Origin: Pseudorasbora parva
Lineage: Eukaryota; Chordata; Actinopteri; Cypriniformes; Gobionidae
Assembly: GCF_024679245.1 (NCBI RefSeq)
Contig: NC_090180.1
Coordinates: 9,506,007-9,570,006 of the forward strand
Reading direction: 5' to 3'
Length of the DNA stretch: 64,000 nucleotides
Each line of letters begins with the position of its first letter. The first letter of the stretch is position 1. The notes under the pieces were generated by a model that was not told where the DNA came from, ran no database searches, and saw only the letters and a list, made by a program, of their open reading frames with translations. Of this stretch, positions 40,828-52,800 are shown one piece after another. The translations under genes were made by a program, and so were the position numbers.

Positions 40828-41949
40828 GTAAGGAAATGATCATATATTTTCAGTATGGATGTTTAGCGCATGAATCACTGTTCACATTTCAATAAAAACA
40901 ATTCAACATCCTCTCTGAATATAAGATGAATGTCCTCATATTATTTGAGCTGCTATGAAAACTATGGATGTTGTTAAAAAGCTTTGAATCCACATTGAAA
41001 TTACCTCCTCATGCTATTAAATTGCAGAAAATAGACCATCAAAATGAATCATCTGTGTATGACTCACTATAGGTCATATAACAATGAACTATGAAATGAA
41101 TTCACAATATGTTTAACATAAAGTGTAAACTTTTAAATTACACTCAACATGCAATATCCGCTCAATTAGATAATACTTCAAGGTGAGGTCAGCCATCCAT
41201 AAAATATATTTATCCATGTTATCCAATAATATCCCATCTATAAAGATAGCCCAGGTCTTACATCTGTAGCCTTGAAAGCGCACATTTACGTTTCATTGGC
41301 CTTGACCAGAGAGTGAATGCTCTCTGAAGCAAGCGCAGCGGAGGCATGAGTTCATTTGTAACTTAGTATTTACATAATAATGTCACTTCTGTAGTCCATA
41401 AAAATTGGTTGTCTTTTGACTCTTGACTGTAAATATTCTTGAGATACATTTATTAACTGATGTATTGTTTTGACACAATGCAATCATTTCATTGATAATG
41501 ATAATAATCATAATGATTACACAATCAAGCAAGAAGCAAAATGACCTTATACTTATTACTATCACTTTATTTGCTTCAAAGAAAAAGTATACTGTCTCAT
41601 TCATCAATAACAGTGTTTTAGTAGGCTTAAATGTTCTGATTGTTTTGAATGTTTGATCAAATAATATGGCGAAATAAACAAGCAATTGCTCTTTACTTCA
41701 GTAGATGTGAGTACAGTAGTACAGAAATTCACCTCAACATATCTGACTGTGCCAGTCAACTGGAAACTGTTTGGATGAAATGTGTCAGTAGGGACCACTG
41801 AAAGCTCCTTCAAAACAAAAGTTTTGCTGCCAGAATTGTAATATTGTCTATTTGCATATATCTATTTTAATTTTGTCTTATTTAAAAAATAAATTAAAAA
41901 ATATTATTATGGTTTTACATTTTACATGTAAATGTTTATATATGCACAG

Positions 41950-42775
41950 TATTCTTAATTATGTACACCTTCAACTGCTCTTTAACACAAATATGTAATC
42001 AGCCAATCATATGGCAGCAACTTAATGCACTTGGGCATACATGGTGAAGACAATCTGCTAAAGTTCAAACTGAGCATCAGAAAGTGAAGAAGAAAGTAAG
42101 TGATTTTAAACGTGGCATGGTTGCTGGTGCCAGACGCTGAAAGAAAGGCAACAGTAACTCAAATAACCACTTTACAACCGAGGTATGCAGAAGAGGTCAA
42201 AACTTAAGGCAGATGGGCTACATCAGCAGAAGACACACCAGGTGTCACTTCTGTCAGCTCAGAACAGGAAATTATGGCTCACCAAAATTTGACAAAACTG
42301 TTGCCTGGTCTGATGAGTTTCAATTTCTGCTGCAACATTCAGATGTTAGGGTCAGAATTTGGCATAAACAACATGAAAGCATGGATCTATCCTGTCTTGA
42401 ATCAACAACTGAGGCTGCTGCTGGTGGTGGTGTAATGGTGTGGGGGTTTTTTTCTTGGCACACTTTGGGCCGCTTACTATTTCCGGCAGGATAATGTGAC
42501 ATGCCAAAAAGCTCAAATGATCTTAAACTGGTTTCTTGAACATGACAGTGAGTTTACTCAAACGGCCTCCACACTCCTCAGATCTCAATTCAATAGAACA
42601 TTTTTGGGGATGTGGTATAACAGGAGATTCGCATCATGAAAATCTCTGAGAAATGTTTCCAGCATTTTGCTGAATCTTCCAAAAAAGATTAAGGCAGTTC
42701 TGAAGGCAAAAAACGTACTAGCACACTAGCAAGGTGTATCGAATAAAATATAACGCTTTCTTTACAAAGACATTT
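41950..42775 (+). pseudogene. Tc1-like transposon remnant
   Basis: Plus-strand pieces include HTRCHFCQLRTGNYGSP, AWSDEFQFLLQHSDVRVRIW, GGGVMVWGFFSWHTLG and, in another frame, RQDNVTCQKAQMILNW-like sequence. These match Tc1 transposase catalytic blocks. Several frame breaks make it dead. It is a different family from 33950-34790 (block wording differs). A terminal repeat starts near 41950 (CAGTATTCTTAATTATGTAC). Confidence 0.75.
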
Positions 42776-43584
42776 TTCAACAATAGCTGGAAATTACAGA
42801 GAACTCAGAGACAGCCATAAATTTACTATAAGCTAACAAGACCATCACAAGTTATTCTTGTAAATTTGCCAAAACATTGTCTGTCAACAGACAATATTAC
42901 CTCACTGACAACTTGAAAAAGTCGACAAGCACACTTCACAAATCAAATATTTAGGTTTGCAAGGCATACAAATGCATGTTCACGACCAAAAATATATATA
43001 AAATAGAGTGCAAGTGAATTTCTCACATATTTGAGCCCTGTTTCTGAAGCTACTATCTAAAGTATGCAGGTTAGTGGGACTGGGCCAATGCAATGTTTAA
43101 ACTTTGATCAACAGTCATTACCTGACTGTAGGCTAATTAAAAGTTTATTTAAAGTCAACAACCATATCATTTGAGATCTAAGGTTGAGAAACATATATCT
43201 GAAACAGTGCCTTGCCAACAGGATATGCAGCAATTATGTTAAACTTTTTCATACTGAATTGCAAAGACAGAATTGTACGTTTCTGATTGCGACATTTTGA
43301 TGGCTTCATGGTGCCATATAAACCTGCCTACTTGTCTAATGTTCCACTTGTTTCATTTAGTTGTGGAAGTGGAAAAGACACTCTCAGCTAATTTGTAGCT
43401 AATCACGGAAAGAGAAGATTTCAGCGAGTCACAGTGACATAAGGATCACAAGGCTATATCAAGGCACAGTCAAGACGGATAGTTATTACTGTCACCTAAT
43501 TGATATGAAAGCTTGAAAAAAAAGTTTTGTATAGGTGTAAGCATAAATCTTATAAATATGAGGCATGTGACATGCACTGCACAT

Positions 43585-43935
43585 ACACTACCATTCAAAA
43601 GTTTAGGATCTGTAAGATTTTCTGTTGTTTTTGAAATAAATTTTAAAATGTAATTTATTCATCTAAAAAAATAAAATTATTCATAATTTATTCAGATATT
43701 TTTAATCAGTCATTAAAACAGTTTTCAGTGTCACATGATATGCTGCTTACATAATACATTTTTATCAGGATTTGTTTAGATTGATAAAAAACTGCATTTA
43801 TTTTAAATATAACTATTTTTTAACATGATAAATGTATTTTACTGTCACTTCTGATCAATTTCATGCATCCTTGCTAAATAAAAGTATTAATTTCTAAAAA
43901 GTATTAAAAAATCTTACTAACCCCAAACATTTAAA
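43585..43935. repeat. dispersed repeat (ACACTACCATTCAAAAGTTT family)
   Basis: It starts CACTACCATTCAAAAGTTTAG and contains TCAGTGTCACATGAT and TTCATGCATCCTTGCTAAAT. The same word set, often diverged or inverted, recurs near 11340-11530, 19000-19170, 23945-24310, 57010-57495 and 63650-63960. Its class was not determined. Confidence 0.65.
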
Positions 43936-44376
43936 CAGGAAAAAAATGGGAAACATGCTTTTAAAACATAAAAAACATGATAAAAAATAAAATAAAATAA
44001 AAACCTTGCTGAAAAGTCCAGCATATGGCCCAGCATCTCAACTAGAACAACTTAGCTATGTTGGTCCACCAAACCAGAATAAACCAGTCTGTGCTAGAAT
44101 GGAGCATTCACTCTGGTGCCTTCACGTTTCAGCAGGGATTATTTACACCTGTTAAACTGTGATCAGTGAGGTCATGATTATGTTTTGCTGTCTCTGAGTT
44201 TAGTCAGTAAACTAAACTGGCTCATGTAATGTTTGTGAGGGCATTCGAATGGCTCAGGTCAAGTCTATGTCTTGGGCAGAATGTTTTGCCCTTCATTTTA
44301 CCATCTGAAAATAAGGACTTGTTTTTGTTTCACATCATGCCACACAAATCACAAATGATTTCACGGAACTAAAAGA

Positions 44377-44382
44377 TTTAAT
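44377..44382 (-). terminator. possible ATTAAA poly(A) signal of the LRRC25-like gene
   Basis: ATTAAA on the minus strand lies 27 bases after the stop. The 3' UTR would be very short, so a more distant signal is possible. Confidence 0.3.
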
Positions 44383-44408
44383 ATTGGACAGCAAAACATT
44401 TCAGACTT

Positions 44409-45451
44409 TCAAGCATCTGGCATGATGTAAACATCCTCTGAGATTTCAGCCTGATCTGGATGGAAGAGGGCAGGATCATTGCTGTAGATTGCATCATGCG
44501 GATCACACTCCAGGTATGCTTGATGGGCTCTAAATGGGGGCAAAAGTGAAATTCAGTTCTTGAAAACTCAGTTAAATCCTCAAATGCCACATTAAAACAC
44601 ATTATAAAAAGGTGAATTGCAAAATTTACACCAGCATATAAACCAATGAATATGTATAATATATAACGGAAAAACCCCTTTTAATCTGACTGTTATAATA
44701 CTATTTCCACACATTCAGATGTCACAGTGATCTTGCAAAACAGAGAGCAAATAGAATTCAGGAGGAAATTCCATTTTTACTTCAAAGACTTCTCCTCATC
44801 ACCCAATTTCTGGTGATCTACATTACCGTAGGGGCTTACACGCACATATACCGATTAGACTTTTGTACTTTACCTGTGCGTGTCCTCGCTTTGTACAGCA
44901 CGACTCTGAAATTCGTGCAGATTGGACTGTCCACTCTGAAAGTTCTCATAGATTGGGCTCTGCGGTGCAGGTTGAAGTCCTCCGGCATATCCACTGTACG
45001 GAGACTCCCTGGAATGACCATCGTGGCTCTTATCTTGGCTCTTAAGTTTATTAGATAACTCAATATCAACTGATTTTCTGTGTCGAAACCACAGTAGCAC
45101 TGCTATCCCCACCAGAAGCAAAGCCACAAGGAAAATAGGCAAACCAACAGCAAGTCCAAGTGACGGGCTGTTAATCATGCAGTCATCTGTAGAATTACTT
45201 ACTGAGCAAATAGTGGTATTATCATGCATGGCCTAAAAAGATAAAAAAAAATGATGTTATAATATCTAAAATGACAGCAAACATTCAATCACTTAAATCA
45301 GAAAACATCCACAGCAATGTACTTTGTAACAAGAGAAAGTGATATACTTTTAAATAATGTGATGTACCATGAAATCAATCAAATTAACCATGAAATAGTT
45401 TATACTAATGTAACCCAAATGTATAGTTCATAATAGATATAACCTTACCAT
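44409..45451 (-). CDS. LRRC25-like single-pass membrane adaptor, 160 residues, 3 coding exons
   Basis: Exons: 45451-45449 (the ATG alone, at a GTAAGG donor), 45232-44874 and 44529-44409, all in frame. An in-frame TGA lies upstream of the ATG. There is no classical signal peptide. Residues 1-25 hold two sequons (NTT, NST) and two Cys. Residues 26-50 are a hydrophobic span (GLAVGLPIFLVALLLVGIAV), then RHRK. This fits a type III topology with the N-terminus outside. The tail has Tyr96 (IYENF), Tyr126, Tyr136 (IYSND) and Tyr155 (VYIMP near the C-terminus); YxN sites suit Grb2-type SH2 domains. IYENF-x-x-GQ and the final EDVYIMP-x-x resemble my memory of human LRRC25 (DYENM-x-x-GQ, EEYVIPGH), and LRRC25 lies tail-to-tail beside GDF15 in human. 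No leucine-rich repeats are seen. The homology is an inference. Confidence 0.7.
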
Positions 45452-45454
45452 ATT

Positions 45455-47890
45455 GTGTGTAGCCTTGGTGAAACTATATCACATATGTCTGTATCAGTTG
45501 CTGGCAGAAATGTTCAAGCTGCCGTTTGGAGTTTCTTTTTGCAGAAAGTCTTAAAGTTCCTCTTTCGGTGGAGAAGTCATGCAACCTGGAAATTCAAACC
45601 CCCACACAATCATTCTTCCTGTTGTCTTCCTATAAACAGTTATTTGCTCTGAAATGAGATTTGTAGGCTCTAGCAATAAATTATATGCACATAATAATAG
45701 CTGAGCATGACCTCTCAATCGTTACCAGTGTCCAGATTGTTCATGAAACACACCATTTGTTCTGCATATTTTCATCCAATGCTGATCATACAGCCTTCAG
45801 TTTAAATCATGCTATGAAAGCTATTGGAAACAATATACACTGGCCCACACATTTACCAAGTCGCCTACCAGAAAATCACTGAATGGGATAGTTTGAAGAT
45901 ACAACAATTAAAGTTGGTTAACCAGCTCAAGACTTCAAACTGAAGCTCAAAATTAGAAAAATATATAAAACATGACAGTAACTCAGATGTTGTGGGAAGT
46001 GTTGATATAGACATCCTCTAGAAAATGAGGAACTTAGTTATGCTAACATTGCAAGACCAGTTAGCACAATTAACTAATTCTCACTGTTTTCACTGGGACT
46101 AATTTTGGTATGTGGTTTCAAAAAGAGGGCAAAACAATGAAACTTTAAGGTTAAAAAAAAGCAAGTTGCGGACACTGTCCTGGTCACTTGTGCTTTTATC
46201 ACCCCCTGGTGTTAAAAATAATGCATGTGCCTTCAAACTGAAATGTTTGCATGATTCTTAATCTTTGACAGTGAGCAAAATGTGAGGACGAAATAGTGTA
46301 ATTAATGCTCTTATTAATATTTGTAAAAAAAAAACTACATCATTCTTGATTACAAAAGTTACTTAATGTGTTACTTTGAGACCCATTCTCAGCAATGTTG
46401 ACAATAGCATCAAACTGGAAAACCCCAAATTCAAATCCACAGAATTTATGGAAAATGATTCCGGGTTCAGTGGAAAAATTGCTTTTTAAGTACAACATGT
46501 TGTGTTAGTATGTCAAACATCTCTGTTTGTCTACTTAGCCTAAACTAGAAGGCTAAACTAAGAAACTTGATTTTCCAGTGTTAGGTTTGCTTTAGACAGA
46601 TAAACAGGAGCTAAATCGGTTCTTCATGAGTTAAGCTTTGCCTTAAGGTGGCAAGATTGTGACTTCACTTCTTTGCCTCTGTTTTTATTTTCAGGACTGT
46701 GATGTAGCCTATAAATATCACTTTTAAAACTATTTAATCACGATTTATGAACCAGAGACACGTGGGAGTAAAATAGTGGCTAGTTGGCTACTGCAAATGA
46801 CCCTATACCAAACTGGCATGTAACGGCACATATTATGCAACATCTGATTGTTATCTCAACTATACAGAACTTCTCTATTTAAAAAACATACCTGCTGTAA
46901 AACACTTCCTTCCACATGTGTTCATGGTTCTGTTAAATTGTATTTTACAAAATAGTTAAAAAATAGTTTTGTTTCATATTGATCAAATTGACTGAGACGG
47001 CTGCAAGAAGTTCCATTTATTAAAAAAAACAAAGAGCTATAACCAAACAATATTTTGAACAAGCACTTACTTAATGTGTTACTTTGAGACCCATTCTCAG
47101 CAATGTTGACAATAAGCATCATGACACGTCTGGATGAACCCGACATCGAACAGCTCGTGGCAGAGAGTTTTTTCTTCATTAGAGTTGGGAACCGAGAATC
47201 GTTCTTATTTTCTAATTCAAAATTAATTTGGGAACTGAAGGATCTCTTGACATTTCCTTCCTTAACAATGATAAATCTACAGTTTAAACTTAACACGCAC
47301 AAATTCCAACACTATCTCATTACTCAACAAATGACTCTTAAAGGCATGGTTATGATTTCCCTTTTTTTAACAGTTAATGTGTCATGTTGCTGTTTGAGCA
47401 TAAACAACATCGGCAAAGTCATGATACTCAAAGTTCAAAGCAAAGAATGATATTATCTTTTACAGAAATAGCTTTTTAATGGCATCAAATGGCTGGTAGG
47501 GACTACGCAAGCTTCCCCTGGGTTAGTGACATCATTAACCCTGAAATTTACATAAACCCACCCCCAGGAACACGCAACAAAAGGGGTGAGGTTATAATGA
47601 CGGAATATGCTAATCAACGACTTGAAGATAGTTAACTCCCCTTAAACTACATTCGGGAACATCTTGTTGCATGTTGTCACTTCTTCTCGTATCTCTCCAT
47701 CATTGTCTAACTTAGGCTTGAACAGAAAAGGCTAAACATTTATACATCATGTGATTCTTGAAGCTCCGCCGTGAGCACCAGCTCATTTGCATATAAAGGG
47801 ACACACAAAAAACGCACGGTTTTGCTCACCCTCGAAAAATGACAATTTTAACATGCTATAAAAAATTATCTGTGGGGTAATTTTGAGCTA
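45455..47890. other. upstream of the LRRC25-like gene; no further gene seen
   Basis: The 5' non-coding part of exon 1 begins near 45600 at the latest and contains a nine-codon upstream ORF (ATGACTTCTCCACCG...). I checked part of the minus strand above it (45700-45860): all three frames are closed and no leucine-rich-repeat pattern appears. A 50-base direct duplication occurs at 46361-46413 and 47069-47120. Segments near 47490-47840 look like dispersed repeats. Confidence 0.5.
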
Positions 47891-47894
47891 AAAC

Positions 47895-48002
<108 letters not shown>

Positions 48003-48218
48003 TTTTGTTTGTTTTATTTTATTTATATAGTTAAGGCCAATAATTGTATCACAACGTCTGAGAAAATATTTGCCTTAATTAGATTTGTTTTATCTGTTTA
48101 AATCGTTAATTAAAATAAATAATATCATAATTTTATTTTAAAAGTTATTAAAGAACTGTTGCTGTTCCGAATCAGCGTCACCTTACTACCATTCCTAATA
48201 TGCATTTGTTCACACATA

Positions 48219-49686
48219 CAGGTGCTGGTCATATAATTAGAATATCATCAAAAAGTTGATTGATTTCACTACTTCAATTCAAAAAGTGAAACTTGTATAT
48301 TATATTAATTCATTACACACAGACTGATATATTTAAAATGTTTATTTCTCTTAATTTTGATGATTATAACTGACGACTGAGGAAAATTCAAAAATTCATT
48401 ATCGCAGAAAATTAGAATATTGTGAAAAGGTTCAATTGAAGACATCTGGTGCCACACTCGAATCAGCTAATAAACTTAAAACACCTGCAAAGGACTTTAA
48501 ATGGTCTCTCAGTCTAGTTCTGTAGGCTACACTATCATGGGGAAGTCTGCTGACTTGACAGATGTCCAAAAGATGACCATTGACACCTTGCACAAGGAGG
48601 GCAAGACACATAAGGTCATTGCAAAAGAGGCTGGCTGTTCACAGAGCTCTGTGTCCAAGCACATCAATAGAGAGGCGAAGGGAAGGAAAATATGTGGTAG
48701 AAAGAAAGTGTACAAGCAATAGATAACCGCACCCTGGAGAGGATTGTGAAACAAAACCCATTCAAAAATGTGGCGGAGATTCACAAAGAGTGGACTGCAG
48801 CTGGAGGCAGTGCTTCAAGAACCACTACCCACAGACGTATGCAAGAAATGGGTTTCAGCGGTCGCATTCCTTGTGTCAAGCCACTCTTGAACAAACATCG
48901 TCAAAAGCGCCTTGCCTGGGCTAAAGACAAAAAGTACTGCTGAGCACTAAATTTTTCATTTCCTTTGACAATAAGGGTCCCATAATGAGGAGAGGAGAGG
49001 AGAGGAGAGGAGAGGAGAGGAGAGGAGAGGAGAGGAGAGGAGAGGAGAGGAGAGGAGAGGAGAGGCATTCAATCCATGTTGCTTGAGGTCCAGTGTAAAG
49101 TTTCCACAGTCAGTGATGGTTTGGGGTGCCATGTCATCTGCTGGTGTTGGTCCACTGTGTTTTCTGAGGTCCAAGGTCAACGCAGTCGTATACCAGGACG
49201 TTTTAGAGCACTTCCTGCAGCTGACCAACTTTATGGAGATGCAGATTTCATTTTCCAACAGGACATGGCACCTGCACACATGCGATGATATGCCAGACCC
49301 AACAATGCAGAAGAGCTGAAGGCCATTATCAGAACAACCTGCTCTCATAACACCTGCAGTGCCACAGACTGATCGACTCCATGCTACACCTCAAAGTGCG
49401 GCACACGCTCATACTTTTCATGTTCATACTTTTCAGTTGGCCAATATTTCTGAAAATCCTTTCTTTGTATTGGTCTTAAGTAATATTTAAATTTTCTGAG
49501 ATACTGAATTTGGGATTTTCCTTAGTTATCCGTTATAATCATCCAAATTAAAATAAATAAACATTTTAAATATCAGTCTGTGTGTAGGAAATGAATATAA
49601 TATACAAGTTTCACTTTTGGAATTAAATGAGTGAAATAAATCAACTTTTTGATGATATTCTAATTATAGCCTATGACCATCACCTG
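48219..49686 (+). mobile_element. Tc1-like transposon with long terminal repeats, dead
   Basis: It is flanked by TA. The left end CAGGTGCTGGTCATATAATT and the right end, read in reverse, CAGGTGATGGTCATAGGCTA start inverted repeats that align for about 170 bases. Inside, 48540-48722 encodes the helix-turn-helix part (MTIDTLHKEGKTHKVIAKEA, CSQSSVSKHI). 48746-48943 encodes the second DNA-binding part (WTAAGGSASRTTTHRRM). FQQDMAPAH at about 49253-49280 is the catalytic block. Stops and frame changes occur at 48720 and 48942. The first catalytic block is replaced by an AGAGG array. Confidence 0.88.
48987..49065. repeat. (AGAGG)n array inside the Tc1-like element
   Basis: About 16 AGAGG units replace or separate the transposase region between the DNA-binding and catalytic parts. 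Confidence 0.95.
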
Positions 49687-49838
49687 TAAGTTACTCCTCG
49701 AATCTGTAGAACCATAGGCTGTAGAACAGACGAGGACCCGCGCGCTCCAGATGTGCGTGTTCACTACGCCCACGCGCCCGGACGCGCGCACGCAGCAGCG
49801 TCTCATTGAACCAGAGCGGAGCTCAGGAGGAGAGAAAC
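49687..49838 (+). promoter_or_regulatory. crtc1: GC-rich 5' flank/5' UTR of crtc1
   Basis: This 152-base stretch between the Tc1 end and the ATG is CpG-rich from 49733 on (CGCGCGCTCC, ACGCGCCCGGACGCGCGCAC), unlike its AT-rich surroundings. No TATA box is visible. It probably holds the CpG promoter and leader. Confidence 0.55.
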
Positions 49839-52800
49839 ATGGCGACCTCGAATAATCCGCGAAAATTCAGCGAGAAGATCGCGTTACACAACCAGAAGCA
49901 AGCGGAAGAGACAGCTGCGTTCGAGGAGGTGATGAAAGACCTGAGTATTACTCGGGCGGCCCGTGTAAGTGTGTCTGTTTTCTCTCTTATGACAGCATTC
50001 ATTAGCAGCTCGAGCTGCTGGGCAGAATTTATGTTGATACGACACGCACGGAACTCGCCTGTCTGGACGTAAACAATAACAAACGCCCCTCTCCGGTGCT
50101 CGGTTATCTCTAGCTTTAATAATTAGATTGCCTTCCAATGGACGCTGTTGCGATATTTGATAATAACAGACGGTCACGACGAGGCCTTATAAAAGTTGCC
50201 ATGCTCACATCTGCAGTGTATGAGTGTGAATGGATTGAGCATGTGTGTGTTTTGACAGCCAAATTACGGTCCCTCGCAATTATAGCTGGACTGTAATCAA
50301 GGCCATATCCAGTGCTTGATGCATTTCAGCATTTAATTTCAGGTGTAATTCCTTTCTAAAGGGCTAAACTTTAATGTTTGTATATGTTTTTACATGCTCT
50401 CAATGAATAATGTAGCAATAAACAACAGTGTATCTGCTCAGTTCAGCATTATTGCACTGTGCCAAAAATAAGGACTCCTTATTTTTATGATTATACAGAC
50501 AATGCCGGCACTGCTTTACTAACATACTATCCAAGATTTAGACTAAATACAAATTATTTCAAAGTGATGCTCACAACTGTTTTGTTTTGGTTTTGTTGTT
50601 TGTTTTTCTTGTTGCCGTTTAATTGTAGGTGTTTCCAAAAATATATAAAATCTGCAGTATATTATGCATGATAACATTTACATGTGCAGTGCTATGTATT
50701 AATTGTGCCTTTTTATTGCTGATAAACAATATAAACTTTGACAGCCAATCAGAACTGCTCGTTTGGCTCAAGCATTTAAAGTGGAAGGCAACACAACTTC
50801 AGAAAGTGCTTATAATCCGAACATTAATAAATGTATGTTGGTGTTGTGGACATAGTTATGGTTATTGTTACACGATTTTCTTTCTTATAATTGAAAGTAG
50901 CCTCTTTTTCAATTAGGACATTTTTCAAATAAGAAACTCCTAGATGTTTTACAGCAGAGCTGTTTTACTTTAATCAGCATCTCACAGTTTTATTGGTTGG
51001 TTGTTTTCTTTCTTGCAGTTACAGTTACAGAAGACCCAGTATTTACAGCTCGGTCAGAACCGAGGACAGTACTATGGCGGCTCTTTGCCAAATGTCAATC
51101 AAATTGGAAACACCACCATGGACCTTCCCTTTCAGGTAAGGTCAGGAGCATGTGGTATTGAGTATCTGTGGAATGCGAGTTGTGTATGGAAATGTTTGTT
51201 TAAAATAGATTTCACAATTCTCCCACAATTCTAAATAGTCAACTAAGCTAAACAACATGTCATTTTCTAGAGGTCCTGACAAAATGTTAATTGATGCAGT
51301 CTATTTAAAAAAATAATGCTTTAAAAAAAATTTCAGGGACATGACAAAAACATTTTTCACAGGCTCTTGTCACCACCAACTAGTGTACCAATGTAATTGA
51401 TACAATCTTTAGTTGAAGCAACAAAGTTACTTTCAAAAGGGGATTTACAAAATTTTGATTGCTACTGTAGATGTCAGTGTTTATATCCAATATAAACTTT
51501 TATCCCATTTCTGTGGTTTAATTTGAATATTTCTAACTCAGAAATAGTAGTTAAAAAGCCTGTTTGTGAAGCTGTTTCATCATACCTATACACAGGACCT
51601 AAAATTAACACTCCAAATGCGAGTAAAAATCGGTGTAGGCAAGTATGTGAAATGGTGTCAATCGCCAGTTGGCTGGTGACATTTTTATGAATTCTAACGA
51701 TGCAAAATTGTGAGAACGTGAACAATGCTTGGGACAGTTGACAGGGCAGTGCTACACCATCACACACGTTTAAGCCATTCAAATTTAAATATTCTAGGCA
51801 AGTTTAAGAAGACACGACTCCGTTCATTTCACAAGTTAGTTTTAGACCTTGCATATACATGACAACCATTCTGTCTGCCTCAGCGACAGCACCAACGCAT
51901 ATTTGAATGTTCGCTGTGATCGTACTTATAAAAGGTTCAATAGACAGCTGAATCGTTGTCATTTAGGAATAAATGACAAAATGTTGCATGGGTGTTTGAA
52001 GATCGTAATTAACGATTAATCGTCCAGCTCTATTCATGTTTGTTGTTTTTTTCAGACTCCTTTTCAGAATTCAGTATTGGACACAAATAGAACGACTCGC
52101 CACCATGGATTGGTGGACAGGGTCTATCGGGACAGGAATCGCATCACGTCGCCACACCGCAGACCCCTCTCTGTGGACAAACATGGACGTCAAATATCCT
52201 TGATGAGTCTAGTCATGAATGCAGACAGAATTATTGCACTGCAGTGCTTTGCTCTGCATGGCATACAAAACATATTTGCTTAATTTCTGTGATTTACTTA
52301 TACTGACATTATGAAGTCCTTAATGCTGAATCTCACATTGATAGCTGTCCATATGCCTCTGTGTATCTGTCACCCCCACCTGATACCAGCTGGAGGAGGT
52401 GAGAGTTTATACTCACACAGTCTGTTTGCATGTGCTTAAGATTGTACATATTGTATGTACAAGACTAACAAGTCAGATAGCTGTTAAAATTGCATGTCAA
52501 CAATTCTTCTTCATAGCTCTGTGATATCTCAAATAATAAACTCAGATCGTATATAGTTGTTATTTAATATTGTAACTTTTAAGTTGTTCAATGGGGCTAT
52601 ATGTAGATTTCAGAAACCCTTGTTTTTAGTGACACCGTGGCCGTTAAGTGAACTGCAGTCATACAATTATTGCTCGTGCTCGCACTCGTGCTCATTTAAC
52701 ATACAAGAGAGACTGAACGTGATTCAAGGCCTCTATATACTCACAGCTAAATTCTTTTTCGTTCTTCGCTTGGAAGTAAAAAGTTAAATGCAGAAATACC

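Larger units (their letters stand above)
40910..44376. other. intergenic between gdf15 and the LRRC25-like gene
   Basis: This convergent spacer of about 3.5 kb is AT-rich. It contains a Tc1 remnant (41950-42775) and a dispersed repeat (43585-43935). No protein-coding gene was recognised. Confidence 0.6.

Noticed and set aside
47103..47450. 115-codon plus-strand frame
   Set aside because: It overlaps repeat-like sequence (GTTGGGAACCGAGAATCGTT) and has no domain; the opposite-strand frame at 46922-47302 is equally uninformative.
49806..49838. In-frame upstream extension of crtc1 ([10 protein letters not shown])
   Set aside because: Position 49806 is TTG, not ATG, and the CRTC family starts at [10 protein letters not shown], which is at 49839.
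49884..50177. 97-codon minus-strand frame over crtc1 exon 1
   Set aside because: It is the antisense shadow of a clear coding exon and its GC-rich flank.
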